Of a stretch of DNA of 64,000 nucleotides, positions 46,724 to 58,469 are shown in pieces. The notes under the pieces were generated by a model. The model did not search any database, was not told the origin of the DNA, and saw only the letters and a list, made by a program, of their open reading frames with translations. Source of the DNA: Pyxicephalus adspersus (lineage: Eukaryota > Chordata > Amphibia > Anura > Pyxicephalidae); NCBI RefSeq assembly GCF_032062135.1, contig NC_092861.1, forward strand, positions 124,122,866-124,186,865, in the 5' to 3' direction. A program made the translations under genes and the position numbers. The first letter of the stretch is position 1; each line of letters opens with the position of its first letter.

Positions 46724-48423
46724 CTAGACTTGTCTGACAATCCTTATCCTTTCTCCAGTATACTGGGTATCTGTCTCTAGAGTGGCGGTATTCAGGAATT
46801 GAAATAGTTTGCCCTTTTCTGTGGATTAAAGTTGAATTGTTCAACCTCCAAATCTCAATCCATTAGTTTTTAAATATATATCATATCCATATTTTTTGAT
46901 GGTAATAAGGTCGTTTTTACCATAAAAAATACCCTGTGTGGTAACAAAAACTGCACTACTACATAGTATCAAAAATACATGAGCAATATAATTTTTTCAT
47001 TCTTAACCTCACTGGAAGTGATAGGGCACTAAAAAGTTTTCACACAGATATGAAGATTTACCATTCCACAGCCCTGCTGCCGATTTTTCCATATTGATTG
47101 ACTTTTGCCAATGTTTCCAATTTACTGAAATTAAGGGAAGGACACTATGTAAGTGTACAACATTACCAACCTAGTTGGGGACCAATAACTGGGCCTTTAT
47201 CTAAAAATGAAATAAGACCTTTATCTAAATTTAGTTTAAAGCAGGAAATATAGATAAACTGCCTTAGCAGAGCAGGAGATCTGATTGTTTTTCTTGGTAT
47301 TGGGCAGTTATAAGAGAAGCAGCAGGCAGTTAAATTAATCTTACTGTCACTCTTCTCTCCTTCTTTTCCTTTCCTCATCCTGGTTCTGTTGCAAATTAAC
47401 TGCAAGACTGACACCAACTCAAAATCAGGTGCCTACTCTGCGTACATTTAAAGTATAACATAGAATTGAGCGGCATTTTCTCTGACACACATCACAAATT
47501 CCTGGATACGTGGGATCCCTGGATTATATAAAGGCATCTGACCCTTTCCAGTTCTTACATTTTCAGACAGTCACAGTGCAACGCAGGACACCCCACCCCA
47601 CCGTTTCCAAAGACACTACTTTAGCAAACCAAAAAGCGGGTTAGACAGGTTGAGCAAAGGACCACTCTTAACATTCTAACTATGGAAGAACGCAGAACAT
47701 GAGGCACATGAAGAGTTTATCACAGAAGTTCAGAGGTGGCCTAGGGTATCATTTACTTTCTAACATGAAACAGAAAAAAATACCAGATGCTAACAGAATT
47801 GATTTTTTGTGGTTATAGGGCATATCAAGCAGGGTTTTATAACTCATTCATGTCATCAGTTTCCAGAATTACATTATACAAAAATGAAACATCAAAGACA
47901 CTTACAATCATCAAAAACGCTATTTCCACAGCAAGGAGGAGCAGCTGCATCCCATGGTTTCCCCATATTGGACTTTTCAGCTCATCTTGTCCTTTTCTGG
48001 TGGTGATGGTGACTAATTTACAAGAAAAATAAGTCTTACTTTTTTTTCAAACTGTTAATTATTCACCTTGGAGGAACAGGTGAACAACAACACTACCCCA
48101 CTGAACTTGTCTTTTGTGAATGAAACACTTACTCATAATGATATGAATGGCATGTGTTCCAGAATTTATGACCATGGTTCCTTTTGTATTGGGATCAACA
48201 AGCTGTTTGAGGAAGGCCTGTGGTGTCCCTGTGGCCTTTTTATTTTTCTGAGCTGTCTGAAAAAGAGGAAACACATTAAGCATACATGAAATGTATAAAT
48301 TACTACATAACAGGTATAACTAAAAGTATAATCTAAAAGTATCTCAGTGGTGTGTACCAGTAAGTCATTATTGTCATGTATATGTGAACAACTGACCTTA
48401 TATTTAGGTAATAAAGTATCCAT
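46724..48423 (-). CDS. Candidate five-exon gene, 135-aa putative membrane protein (unrecognised)
   Basis: Five minus-strand segments join in one frame: 48397-48423 (9 codons from ATG, donor GTCAGT), 48133-48256 (acceptor TTTTTCAG, donor GTAAGT), 47906-48012 (acceptor AAATTAG, donor GTAAGT), 47345-47399 (acceptor CTTGCAG, donor GTAAGA) and 46724-46818 (acceptor CCACAG, ending TAG). They sum to 408 nt, exactly 136 codons with the stop; the junction phases are 0, 1, 0 and 1. The product has a basic N-terminus, PQAFLKQLVDP then a glycine-spaced semi-hydrophobic stretch, a clear hydrophobic segment (MQLLLLAVEIAFLMI) followed by a basic tail. The spacing P-x3-G-x3-I-x2-G and the Trp-Gly before the hydrophobic segment weakly recall MS4A tetraspan proteins, but two membrane exons would be missing. 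It may be a real small gene or a pseudogene. I do not recognise it. Confidence 0.4.
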
Positions 48424-48433
48424 CGTTTCCACT

Positions 48434-49605
48434 CCACTAACACGACCAGTTATTCATTTTTTTAAAAAAAACATACATTTAATTAACATATGTTAGAGGA
48501 GCTAACAACATTTTCTTTTTAGTAAAGCCTTTGACCAATCTTATTTACCATTTTTTTTCATACATAAAAAGCCTTTTCAGAAAGGCCTTTAAATGACCGT
48601 TTACCAACTATTTTGGTCTTATAATGACTTACCTCCTGTTTATGTGACTACAAGTTCAGCCTCCTCCTGTAAACACATGATATCTTCTGTATATCAGGGA
48701 TGGTGGAAATGTAGCCTCGCATATATTGTTCCTTCTACTTTGGGTGTCACATCCCCCACCATCTGAATTCAGAGATGAGAGGAAATAGTTGCAGGTTACA
48801 AGCACATTTGGTCCATAAAACATATATTCTGCCCAACAATTTACTTGTATTAGAATTTGTCTCAAATTTTGGTGTACTTGGACCTTTTCAAAGGTCCCTT
48901 TGTCCTCTTTGCTCCATCAGATGATGTCCCTAATGCTAATGTGAATGGCCTTATTGACCTTACTGCTATTTGCTACTTAGGTGAAATGCATTGGAGTCAA
49001 TAGATTCAATAAAAGGCAATGCTTTTTTCACATTTGAGCTAACTGCATTTGGGTCAATCAGTAATTAAAAAAAACGAAGCCAACAGGTTGGAACCTCTAC
49101 CTTTGGTACAAATCTGATACTCCAAAGTGGGTTTGGTAAAAAAAAACCTAAATTTCTTAATAGTAATAATTAGTTTGATAAAGATGTACAGCCTTTTAAA
49201 GTTTCCATTATTAGTGTTATTCCTACATATAATCATGCTAAAATATCATACAAGTGAACATACAAGGGTCTGTTTTCAGCTGTGAAATATTCACAATGAT
49301 GAACCATTAAAATATTCCAGACGTTTCCCCAAGACTAAGGAAACATTCATATTTTCCTAATTATGTGAAGGTGAAACATTTGGATTCTTTTCAAGTACAA
49401 TGGTATTACATAGATAATGAACTCTATTTACAGTATTGGCCATTATCTCCCTAGGCCAGTGGCACTGATCATCTTTTTAATTGCCCAAAGTTACAGCATT
49501 TACAGTCTTTACAAAGGTTTCTGTTAAATATATTTGATGTTCCTATCCATGCAAACAAGGGATTTTGTGCCCATCTATAGTGCAAAGTTCTTGTCTTCGA
49601 GGATT
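48434..49605. other. Upstream of the candidate gene; no promoter identified
   Basis: On the minus strand there are possible small 5' exons (for example the segment ending AACAGGAG|GTAAGT at about 48632-48670). None can be tied to the ATG exon with confidence. Confidence 0.25.
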
Positions 49606-49610
49606 CTGTT

Positions 49611-49810
49611 AATACCAGCGAGCGCTTTACAAAGTCCATAGTCATGTCACTAGCTCTTCCTCAAAGGGGCTCACAATCTAATGTCCTACTATAGTCATAT
49701 GTCATTAATACAGTCTAGGGGAAATTTAGGGGGAAGCCGATTAACCTAACTGCATGTTTTTATATTGTGGGAGGAAACCCACGCAAACACAGAGCGAACA
49801 TGCAAAATTC
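49611..49810 (-). mobile_element. SINE tail, minus strand
   Basis: GAGCGCTTTACAAAGTCC, GGGGCTCACAATCTAATG and TGGGAGGAAACCCACGC are the reverse complement of the SINE body and tail. The tRNA head is missing. Confidence 0.75.
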
Positions 49811-49829
49811 AAGCTACTTGTGGCATATG

Positions 49830-50768
49830 TTTGTTAGTAAATCATTCAGAATTACACCCTCCCTTACTTGTTGAATCAACTATTATTACCCCTAGATAAT
49901 TTGTGTGGGTGTCCCTGAATCAAAGGTCACCATTCTAGTGTACCTGTACTGTGTACTGGAGTTAGAAGATACAGAGGAGTTAAGTGAACATGGCCAAATT
50001 CTCAAAACAAATAATAAAGCTTTGTGTTTTTATTTCAATGGACATTGGTATATTCAGCTTTCAATTATATTCAATATACTCAGGTGACAATTGCATCTAC
50101 TGAAATCAGAAATTACCCATGGATAGTTATCTGCACGACCTGCCTGTTCTTTTAACATTTTCCACAAACTGTATTCCTTAGCTAGCATCGTACATCATTG
50201 ATGCATGGGCACTGGAAAGGTTTTCTTTTCTAGTTGTATTATCTGCTGCAAAAGATCCTTGCAGTCAATTTAGTAAGTTCTGTGTCATATTTTTGTTGTT
50301 ATTTAGTATATTATGTATGAACTTACACAGTGCATTGTCACTTTTGTAGGAATATATATCATAGCATATCATACCAAATTTAAAGGCACAGACATAACCA
50401 GCAAAATATTTAATTTAATTAAAATATGTAACAATATGCATACATGCATGAATCGTGTAGGTATGCACATTTATTACAAATCAGGCAGAAAGGGAAAAAG
50501 CAGCCACAATTAGGGTATGTTCTGACCTCCAGCAGGATCAAGAAGTCCTTTGTGGCTCCTGATGGCTGGAACTTTCCTAAAGAACAGCTCACTGCCTGCC
50601 CCCATTCATTGTCTATTTGGCTCTTTTGTGTAGAAGCTGTAAATGCACCCCCAACCTCTACACCAGTGTGAATGTAGCCTTACTGATATAAAGTGTGTGG
50701 GGGAGAGACAACAAACAATTACCCAAATTGACAATTGAATTATCTATCTAAACTAATAATTAATGTAC

Positions 50769-50823
<55 letters not shown>

Positions 50824-51240
50824 ATATAAATAGCTATATTAGATCTTGATTTGGACAAACTGGCCACTGACACCATCTCTTCAAGACAAGGCTTGGATGA
50901 GGATGTGAAAAGGGCCATGTTTGGCTTTAACTGGAAAAGTCTAGATGCACAATTTGTAAGTTTTGCGGATCAGGACATTTCTAAGATTTCACTATATTTG
51001 TGTATAAACGGATATATTAAGGTTCAGAAAACCTGTCATTACTTTTGTCCATCTTTACATTTCTTTGTATGCATGGACACCAATTGAGGATTGTCCTGAT
51101 GAGCGAGACAAGGAAAATAGGCAGGTGACTGCCATCTAGAGGTGAAAGGGTGAATCAAGTCATTCTCTACCACAAGTATAGGAAAACCAAGCAAAAACTA
51201 TACTGGCCGGGGGAAGGAGGATTCCACGACCCCATTTTGT
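49830..51240. other. Intergenic stretch, nothing recognised except a microsatellite
   Basis: Only short, low-complexity-rich ORFs; one long TA repeat is listed separately. Confidence 0.45.
50773..50821. repeat. (TA)n microsatellite
   Basis: About 24 uninterrupted TA dinucleotides. Confidence 0.95.
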
Positions 51241-51258
51241 ACTGGCTATTGACAACAT

Positions 51259-51438
51259 GGACCTGATTTATTAAAGCTCTACAGGGCTGGAAAGGATATA
51301 CTTTCATCAGTGAACCTGGGTGATCCAGAAAACCGGGAATGGATTTGTTATCAAATGTTTTCCATCCTCGACCAGATCAATTCCAGGTTTGCTGGATCAC
51401 CCAGGTTCCACTGATAAGTGTATCTTCCAGGCCCCATA
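51259..51438 (+). mobile_element. Inverted-repeat MITE (GGGCCTGATTTATTAAAG family), truncated
   Basis: CCTGATTTATTAAAGCTC at the left and GTTTGCTGGATCACCCAGG inside match the 52051 copy. The right terminal repeat is lost. Confidence 0.65.
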
Positions 51439-51789
51439 TCTCCAAGAGAACAACTACAGGCTCTAATGAACAGACACCAGGCAGTGCCAACAAAGCTTTT
51501 GGTTTTAGGGTGCAGTTGAAGAGAATGCAAGGGGAGGAGGGGAAGGAGAGGAAAAAGGCGAGGTAAGCACAAATAGATAAAAAAAGAAAACTTTTTTTTT
51601 TTTTAATTTACAGACACTTTATGAATTAAAGCATAATGCTCGAACAAGGTAAAAAAAATGTCTGCATATATCATGTGACGTGTTTAATTTTAATAAAAGC
51701 TTCTTAAAGATATGACATAAGAGATAATCTAGAGTTGTTTATGCACATAAAAGTAGACAAAAGAAAAAACCCCAAGAGGTACAGAGGAA

Positions 51790-51972
51790 GTTGAACTCAA
51801 CCCGCTCACTCTCCCATTGTAGGCTCAGATATGCGATGGTAGAGTGGGCGGGGTTATGTCATAATGACATCACTACGGGGAGGTTTCTCCCTCATTGAGT
51901 AACACCTGGCATGTGTGGTCCGGTGCCGGTGATTTTAGTGGTCATTAGGACCGAAAAGGTTAGCGACCACTG
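51790..51972 (+). mobile_element. hAT-like element, right part
   Basis: Matches the right half of 59944-60274 (CCCGCTCACTCTCCC, TAGAGTGGGCGG, CATGTGTGGTCCGG) and ends GGTTAGCGACCACTG. The left half is missing. Confidence 0.6.
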
Positions 51973-52050
51973 ATTTAAGGAGTCTTGAAACAGATAACTC
52001 AGTTAGCTTTGGGAACTTCAGCTTGTTATAGTAATGTAGTTAGTGATATA

Positions 52051-52274
52051 GGGCCTGATTTATTAAAGCTCTCCAAGGCTGCAGAGGACACACTTTCATC
52101 AGTAAACCTAAGTTATCCAAAAAAAACTGGAATGTATCTGGTCCAGGATTGAAAATATTTGCTAACAAATAACAAATGACTTTACAAAATCCATTCCAGG
52201 TTTGCTGGATCACCCAGGTTCGCCAATGAAAGTGTATCCTCTCCAGCCTTGGAGAGCGTTAATAAATCAGGCCC
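52051..52274 (+). mobile_element. Inverted-repeat MITE, full length (224 bp)
   Basis: The terminal repeats are about 30 bp with one mismatch: GGGCCTGATTTATTAAAGC at the left and, reversed, GGGCCTGATTTATTAACGC at the right. No coding capacity. No target duplication that I can fix. Confidence 0.8.
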
Positions 52275-52279
52275 ACAAG

Positions 52280-54400
52280 GTGAACCCCTACACATTATAC
52301 AATAGCACAGGCCTGTAATTATATGGAGATTTATAGTTCTGACTGATATATTTCCAGATCTCAGATGTATACAGAGCCCTGTACAACAACAATTGTACTA
52401 GAACAAGGCAAATATGCCTATTAGTCTTTCTTTTTGGTCTAGTAGAAATTGAACTCGGAGAACAGCAACAGGTCTCAAATGGTAGGTCACATATTCCCAA
52501 TTTTCTCTGTACTTTCATAAAACTTTTCACAGTCCTCTAGTCTGGGGTTTTCTGACCCAGCTGGCTAGAGCAGGAAATGCTTATTTGTAACCAAACTAAC
52601 TGTGAATATGGTTAAACAATTACAAATACAGAAGAAACTGAAGCAGTTGGCTGGAGAGTGCAATCAATAAACATTTCATAATTTGCACTGGGTTGAAACT
52701 ATACCTTGAAATAGCTAAAATCTTTAGGTCCCATCAAATATAATAGCATACATAGTCACCTAAATTTAAAAAGAAATGTCATCCCACCTCTATTACAATG
52801 GTTTGCTACGGAAAAACAACAGGTTAGTAGTAATATATGGCAAGTAAAGCAAAAATTGGTAACTCATTGACCAAATTGAAGAAATCTCCCACCCAAGCAT
52901 GGTATGACATTGTGCTTGAGCACCGACCAAACTTTTGTATTTTGCTCATCGGGGAGATTGTGCGGTCAGTTTGTGTGCTATTACTAAATGTGTGTGCTGT
53001 TATGGTCAGTGTTACTGAGTGTGTGGTTTCTGTGTGCTGTGACTGTGTAGTCTGCTTGGAATTGTCATGGTCTCTCCGTGCATAATGTGTACTTTGTGTT
53101 TGCAGTTGGTCTGTGTGCTGTAACTAAAAGTTTTGTAGCTGTATCAGTAAACATAAACTTTGTGTAATTCAGTAAGTAGACATGGTGGCAAAAAAGGAGA
53201 AGGAACCGGACACATGGGATTAGAATGTGACATTGCTAATGGAAATTTGTGGTGGGAGAAGTAATAAGTGAAACACGGGTGGAGAGCAGAGAAGTAGGTG
53301 ATCCATATTAGTCTAAATTTGTTGTGTGCAGGAACCCTGTAGTATTACTAGCAGGAAACAGGAGGTACCCTTCTGTATGGAAAGAATAGGCAGAATAGAG
53401 TGAACACAATAAAAGAGGGTAGCTGAGCAGATGGATCATGATTGCTATGGGAATAAAGCTGAAAATGCTTTCAGCTCCATGTGTTCTAATTGCAGTGGCA
53501 AAATTAAATTTTCAATAAATATTACATTAATACTAATTGATACAATAAATTTATATTTTTTTATTTTTTTTGCAAAATTTAAAATGAAAACTGTAAATAG
53601 ATATCAAATATGTGAAACCTTGTAAATCAGCAAAACATCAAAAATTGTGATATTCCAGAAGTGGCCATATGTGGCAAAAATAGTTACAGATCATTATTTT
53701 AGAGTAACCCTAAATAATTGCAGTGGAATCATTTTGTCAGCATAGCTCACTTTAATTTTTTTTATTTAATGTTTTCTCCCGACAAAAATGTCAACAGTTA
53801 ACATTAACCAATACTTAAAAGAGCATTACTGAAGCCCATTTAGATCTTAAAGTGGCATTTATCCCGGCATATGTCACCAAGTAGCAAGTATAGTTTTACT
53901 GGAAAAGTCAGTACATTCTTTCCTTGAAATGGCTTTTATAACTGTTCCCCATTGTGTTTACTAGGTATGTGTAAATACAACAAGCCTGTCCAAACGTCTG
54001 ACTTACAGGAAATGAAAGATATGCATGTTTCCCAGAATTTTTAGTATTTTAGAATTTAGGAGATTCTTTCCCACTCACCCACTGTTATATTATATGTTAA
54101 AATCACCAAAAAGCAAACAGATTTTATTTTCTCTTGACATAATATCCAGTCAATGGAAACTCTATCAAAACATCATTGTTAAGGTTATTTTCCTACACAC
54201 ATAATAGCTGATCAGTCAGGGACTATAAGTTATGATGCTGATGAAAATGATGTATTTTGTCAAACTAGTCCCAATTATCTGTATGAATATCATCATGACT
54301 AAAGATTAAATGTTAAAACCATCCACCCCTCTTGCTCCCAACCCTATAACTGTTATTATTTGACTATTCGTATTATGGATTGGTATTACTCTATTATGTG
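52280..54400. other. Intergenic stretch, nothing recognised
   Basis: Short ORFs and GTGTG-rich sequence near 52960-53120. No domain, splice or RNA signal that I can support. Confidence 0.45.
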
Positions 54401-54402
54401 TT

Positions 54403-54479
54403 ATATACCGTGTTTCCCCGAAAATAAGACCTAAAAAAAATATAAGACAGTGTCTTATTTTCGGGGAAACACGGTATAT
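54403..54479. mobile_element. 77-bp palindromic mariner-type MITE
   Basis: Two perfect 28-bp arms (54403-54430 and 54452-54479; key phrase CCGTGTTTCCCCGAAAATAA) are separated by 21 bp and flanked by TA. This terminal sequence is known from mariner-like MITEs in many animals. Confidence 0.85.
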
Positions 54480-55261
54480 GTGTTAAATATATACTACTAC
54501 CTCTGTTACCAATTTTACCACTTTACCACTGCACCACTGTAATTAAATGTTGCAAACTTTTCATACTGTTGTATGAATCTTTATTATTATACAATTTGTA
54601 TGTTTCATTTTGTTATGCCTTTTCAAAAAAAAACAAAACAATTTGAACAATAAATGTTAATTACAGTAACTTGTGGATAAGAGGGTAAGAAAACCCCCCC
54701 TCAAAGCCCTGTCCTACTTCTTCAGGTTTTGAGAGGTAAACAGTATATTTTTCCGTTTCAGTAGTTTCATTTTGTGTTAATCCGAAATGTAAAGAAATTA
54801 CTATTTGTTACATAGGATGTGGATTTTTAGAAGTTATATGGGTACATGGCTGTTATGTTACAGCATTGTCACAAATATAGGTTCGTATTTCAAATTACAT
54901 ATTTGCAGTGAAATAACAGAATATTAAACAATATTATAGACAAGCACAAGGTAATGAAATAGGTTATAGGAACTACTATTTTTTTTATTGGCATGGAGTA
55001 TTAGTGGTTTATTTTGTGTAGAAAAAGGGTGAACAGGACAGAAAATTAAGAGAGGAAGGGGAAAGTGAATAATATGGGGCTGCTGTCTCTCTCCTCCTAT
55101 GCTGCTTGTCAGTACTGTGACCAACTAAATATTATCTCCTCCAGCACCCACAAGCCTGAGCTCCCCCTTTTTTATGTTCCAGTTCACGGCAATATCTACT
55201 TTTGCTATTCTGCTGATGAGAATTCACATACTACTATACCTAAAGTAATTATGTCCTACAC

Positions 55262-55301
55262 TTACCTCTGAAGAAGCCAAGAGGCGAAACACGTTGGGTT
55301 A
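55262..55301 (+). ncRNA. Hammerhead-ribozyme-like motif
   Basis: TTACCT (stem I), core CTGAAGA (position 7 of the hammerhead core may be any base), one extra A, stem II GCC-AAGA-GGC, GAAAC, AC, GTT, then GGGTTA pairing back to stem I with one mismatch. It has the same layout as 39332-39379, including the extra A. No Penelope coding sequence is seen nearby. Confidence 0.35.
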
Positions 55302-55333
55302 CAAGACATTACACAGTAAACCATTAATTAGTT

Positions 55334-55799
55334 GTACAGGTAGTCCCCAAGCTAAGGATATCCGATATACGGACGACTCCTACATACGAATGGGATATCC
55401 CTGCTCGCTCGCGTGCAGCACAGAGGCTTGATGGGGGGAGGGGGGCGGTTCACATGACTTGCAGAAGAAATCTTTTGGTAAACACAGCTGAGGTTGTGGG
55501 TGATCTTAAGGGCTGAGCTGTTCTGCAACCTCTTGTAACTCTTCCAGTTGTTTCTTTTTGCATATCAAAGCACAGCTTGCTCCAGAAGTTAATGAATGTC
55601 TGGGGTCTAAAAAAGCTTTGTTTATGATAAACTTACAGAGAGTATTTTTTACAGTAACTGACACCAGGCTACCTGATAATATGTTGAAACAAACATCTGT
55701 CCTAATTGCATTTAATAAAATAATGTACCTGTTCCAACTTACATACAAATTCAACCTAAGAAGAAACCTACAGTCCCCATCTCGTATCTCGTATCTCGA
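55334..55799 (+). mobile_element. Mariner-like MITE (ACAGGTAGTCCCC end)
   Basis: The left end is TACAGGTAGTCCCCAAGC. The body is homologous to 44768-45160, and the right part includes CCTACAGTCCCCATCTCG. Terminal repeats are diverged. Confidence 0.6.
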
Positions 55800-57415
55800 A
55801 TCTTTGTATTTTATGATTTTACTTGATTTTGAAAAATACACTAATTATTTTTATCCTACGAACCCCTTCTTTCCACCTTTGCATTTATTGAATTTCATAT
55901 TTACAAGGGGTGGCTACCATAAGATTAATAGATGACAGACAGAGTAAGAGATCAATGCACAATATTATCTAATGAAGGAGAAGAAGCCAACTCTAAAGAA
56001 AAGAAGAAAAGCTAGTGCGGGCTGCCTGTTATATCACTTTACTCAGGGCTCCACTGCCTCACCTGTTTGAGAAGATATTTTAAAATGAGATATTTGTGTA
56101 AATCAGCCCCCAAAACCTCATACCCATAAGCATGCTCTGAAATTTCCGGCAGATAAAATTTCACAGGCTCATATCCTGAGTTGGGTGGCTATGGACCACA
56201 GAGAGGCCAGATTCAGTGGGGCCCTTCATATTGCTAAGGTCAGAAGGTCTACACTCACTTGCCAGGTCCCTAGGTTAGACATAAGGTTTCCCAAAGTGAC
56301 ATGGCCATATCTCAATGCACAAGAAGTCCAGTTCCACAGCTTCAATCCTCTTGGACTCTTGGTCCTCTTGGAACTTGCCAGCCAGGGCTACCACCTTCAG
56401 TTCAGGTCCTTTACACCCACATGTGTTCTCTTTAGGTCCCACATTCCACATGTGTAGTTTTCAACACACATACTTTTACATTATCCTCACTGTCCCAGAA
56501 AACAAAATATATAAATATACTTTTACATTATCCTCACTGTCCTAGAAAACAAAATATTGACCACATATGCTGGACACTGATGCTGATTTACCAGGAAGGA
56601 TCTTTTCTCTTCACATCTAGAATGTTCTTTACATTCTGGCACATATTTCATGAATAAAGTTTTCAACCTTGCACATAAAAACATTTTAAAATGAGACCAG
56701 TCAAGTGGTTATGTCCCGGTTTTTTAAATCTCCCAACAACACTTATTCATTGGGTTCTTGGCCAGTAAATCCAAGAACATCTGGGGAAGCACAATTAAAT
56801 CTATTACCCTCAAGGAGATGTTCAACAAGATACCTATAAGAAATATACCGGTAATTTTTTTAAAAAAGTGCCTGTTTTCTTCAACTGCCAGTCCCAAACT
56901 ACTCTGATTCTATACTAGTATGATTGTATATCAAAAAAAAATTTTCACAGCCAGGTATGATAAAGTGTAAAGCAAACATATTCTATAAGGATCAACCAAA
57001 AGACTGACATTTTGTTTTAGCAAAGCAGTCAGGATTAGGCTGGTAAACATGAACTCTCTGCTAGCTGTTTCATATCCCTGCAGTGAACCTGACACTGAGA
57101 TTCAGTTTTGTTCACATTGTGAAGAATGCTGAAGGAATCACTCAGAAAGATAAGAAAAACAGGTAAAGATGGTCTGACCACTGCGGAAAATATTTATGCC
57201 ACAGCCCATCATTTCTTCTCATCCCTCTGCAAAGTGTGAACTGAGCCAATACACCCATTAGACAGGCATCCATTAGACTTTTAAAGCATGTGCAATGGGT
57301 GAAAAACTGCCTCTCTACCTTCTAATAACCATTTTTTCTACAGAATTAGGCTAAAGAGATCTACCTCAAAGATACATTTACAATTGCAAAGTCACATAAC
57401 TTGCTTTTTGTTCAG
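55800..57415. other. Intergenic stretch, no gene seen
   Basis: A plus-strand ORF at 56185-56457 shows no recognised domain or splice context. A roughly 40-bp direct repeat (ACTTTTACATTATCCTCACTG) occurs at about 56468 and 56519. Confidence 0.4.
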
Positions 57416-57416
57416 A

Positions 57417-57776
57417 CTACTAGGGATGAGTGAGCAAATTTATTACATTTGGTCTCGCTGCGAATTGGGCCAGTCTCTTACCAAACATGTAAGCGAGAAC
57501 AGCCTTTGTAAATTCGGCCAGCGAGACTAAATTTTTGAGACCTGCAAGACCAATCAGGGGAGCGGAGCTGTCAGCTCTGCTCCCCTGATTGCTCTTGCAG
57601 CCCTTTACTAGTTGTATGTGTTCTTGGATAGAGTTTCTCTATCCAAGAACACAGGAGTCCTGTGTTCCTGGATAGAGAAACTCTGTTCAGGAACACATAC
57701 TACAGAGCGGCAACAGCAATGATTTCAGTGTCAGCAATGAAATTTTAGCGAGACTGCCAGAGGCTCATCCTTACAG
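57417..57776. mobile_element. Foldback element with three internal hairpins
   Basis: The outer ends GGATGAG and CTCATCC, and GGTCTCGCT and AGCGAGACT, are inverted. Inside: a 59-base hairpin at 57542-57600 (28-position stem, two mismatched, 3-base loop), a perfect 17-bp hairpin at 57617-57653 (arm TGTGTTCTTGGATAGAG, loop TTT), and a 15-of-17-bp hairpin at 57661-57697 (loop AAA). Confidence 0.7.
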
Positions 57777-58099
57777 ACTACCTATGCAAACCTAACATAG
57801 AATAGGTATCTCAAAATTCTTTGTAAAACTGCAAAAAAAGGGAAATATGTGGACCCAGATTAGCTAGTAAACTGCAAAAAACTCAGCTGACATTGTCTCC
57901 TTATCATGAACCAACACACAGTCACACAGTTTATCCAATGCAATCCACTTTTGTTCCATTCTCTTACCCTTGCAATAAATTCCAGGGTGTAAACACCTTT
58001 AAAAAACATGTTTTTCAACATATGTCAAAAAAAGTATTCCATTCTTATCCAACAGATTTATAAGATTTATAAATTGAGAAATTAGAATAGTAGTAGGCA

Positions 58100-58463
58100 G
58101 TCCGATCACTCCGGGGGTGTCTGGCTTTGGGTCTCGCATCATCTCGGTATCCCTCCTGAAACCGGCGCTCCGGGGGCCGCCATCTTCGTCTTCTCTTCTG
58201 GGTAGGATAAGAAAAAAATGCTGATCCCACTGCACATTTGTGAGACCAACAAATTCTTCTCTTTGAGCAAAAAGGCTCGGGCATGCGTAGAAGGAGCGCC
58301 TAAGAGCCTCCCGGGATGCCTGACGTAGGTATACCAGGAGGCTTTGTGGTCCTTTTCATTCTCGACTGCCTAGGCGGCCGAAAATTAGGGGGTGATGCTG
58401 CACCCTTTTTTGGTTCTCTACCCTTTTATGTAAAGTGAAAATTCTGAGTATAGGTACATTTTA
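58100..58463 (-). mobile_element. TTAA-family MITE with YY1-like motif (copy 6, minus)
   Basis: GGGGGCCGCCATCTTCG (YY1-like on the minus strand), GGGCATGCGTAGAAGGAGC, and the family start in reverse at the right end (GAGTATAGGTACATTTTA). Confidence 0.6.
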
Positions 58464-58469
58464 TTCATG

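Noticed and set aside
47525..47534. TATATAAAGG with a plausible plus-strand start about 30 bp downstream
   Set aside because: No supported plus-strand exon follows, and the nearby candidate gene is on the minus strand.
48741..48800. Short minus-strand frame starting ATGGTGGGGGATG with an ITIM-like tyrosine motif
   Set aside because: It stops after about 22 codons, has no donor and cannot be joined to the five-exon candidate.
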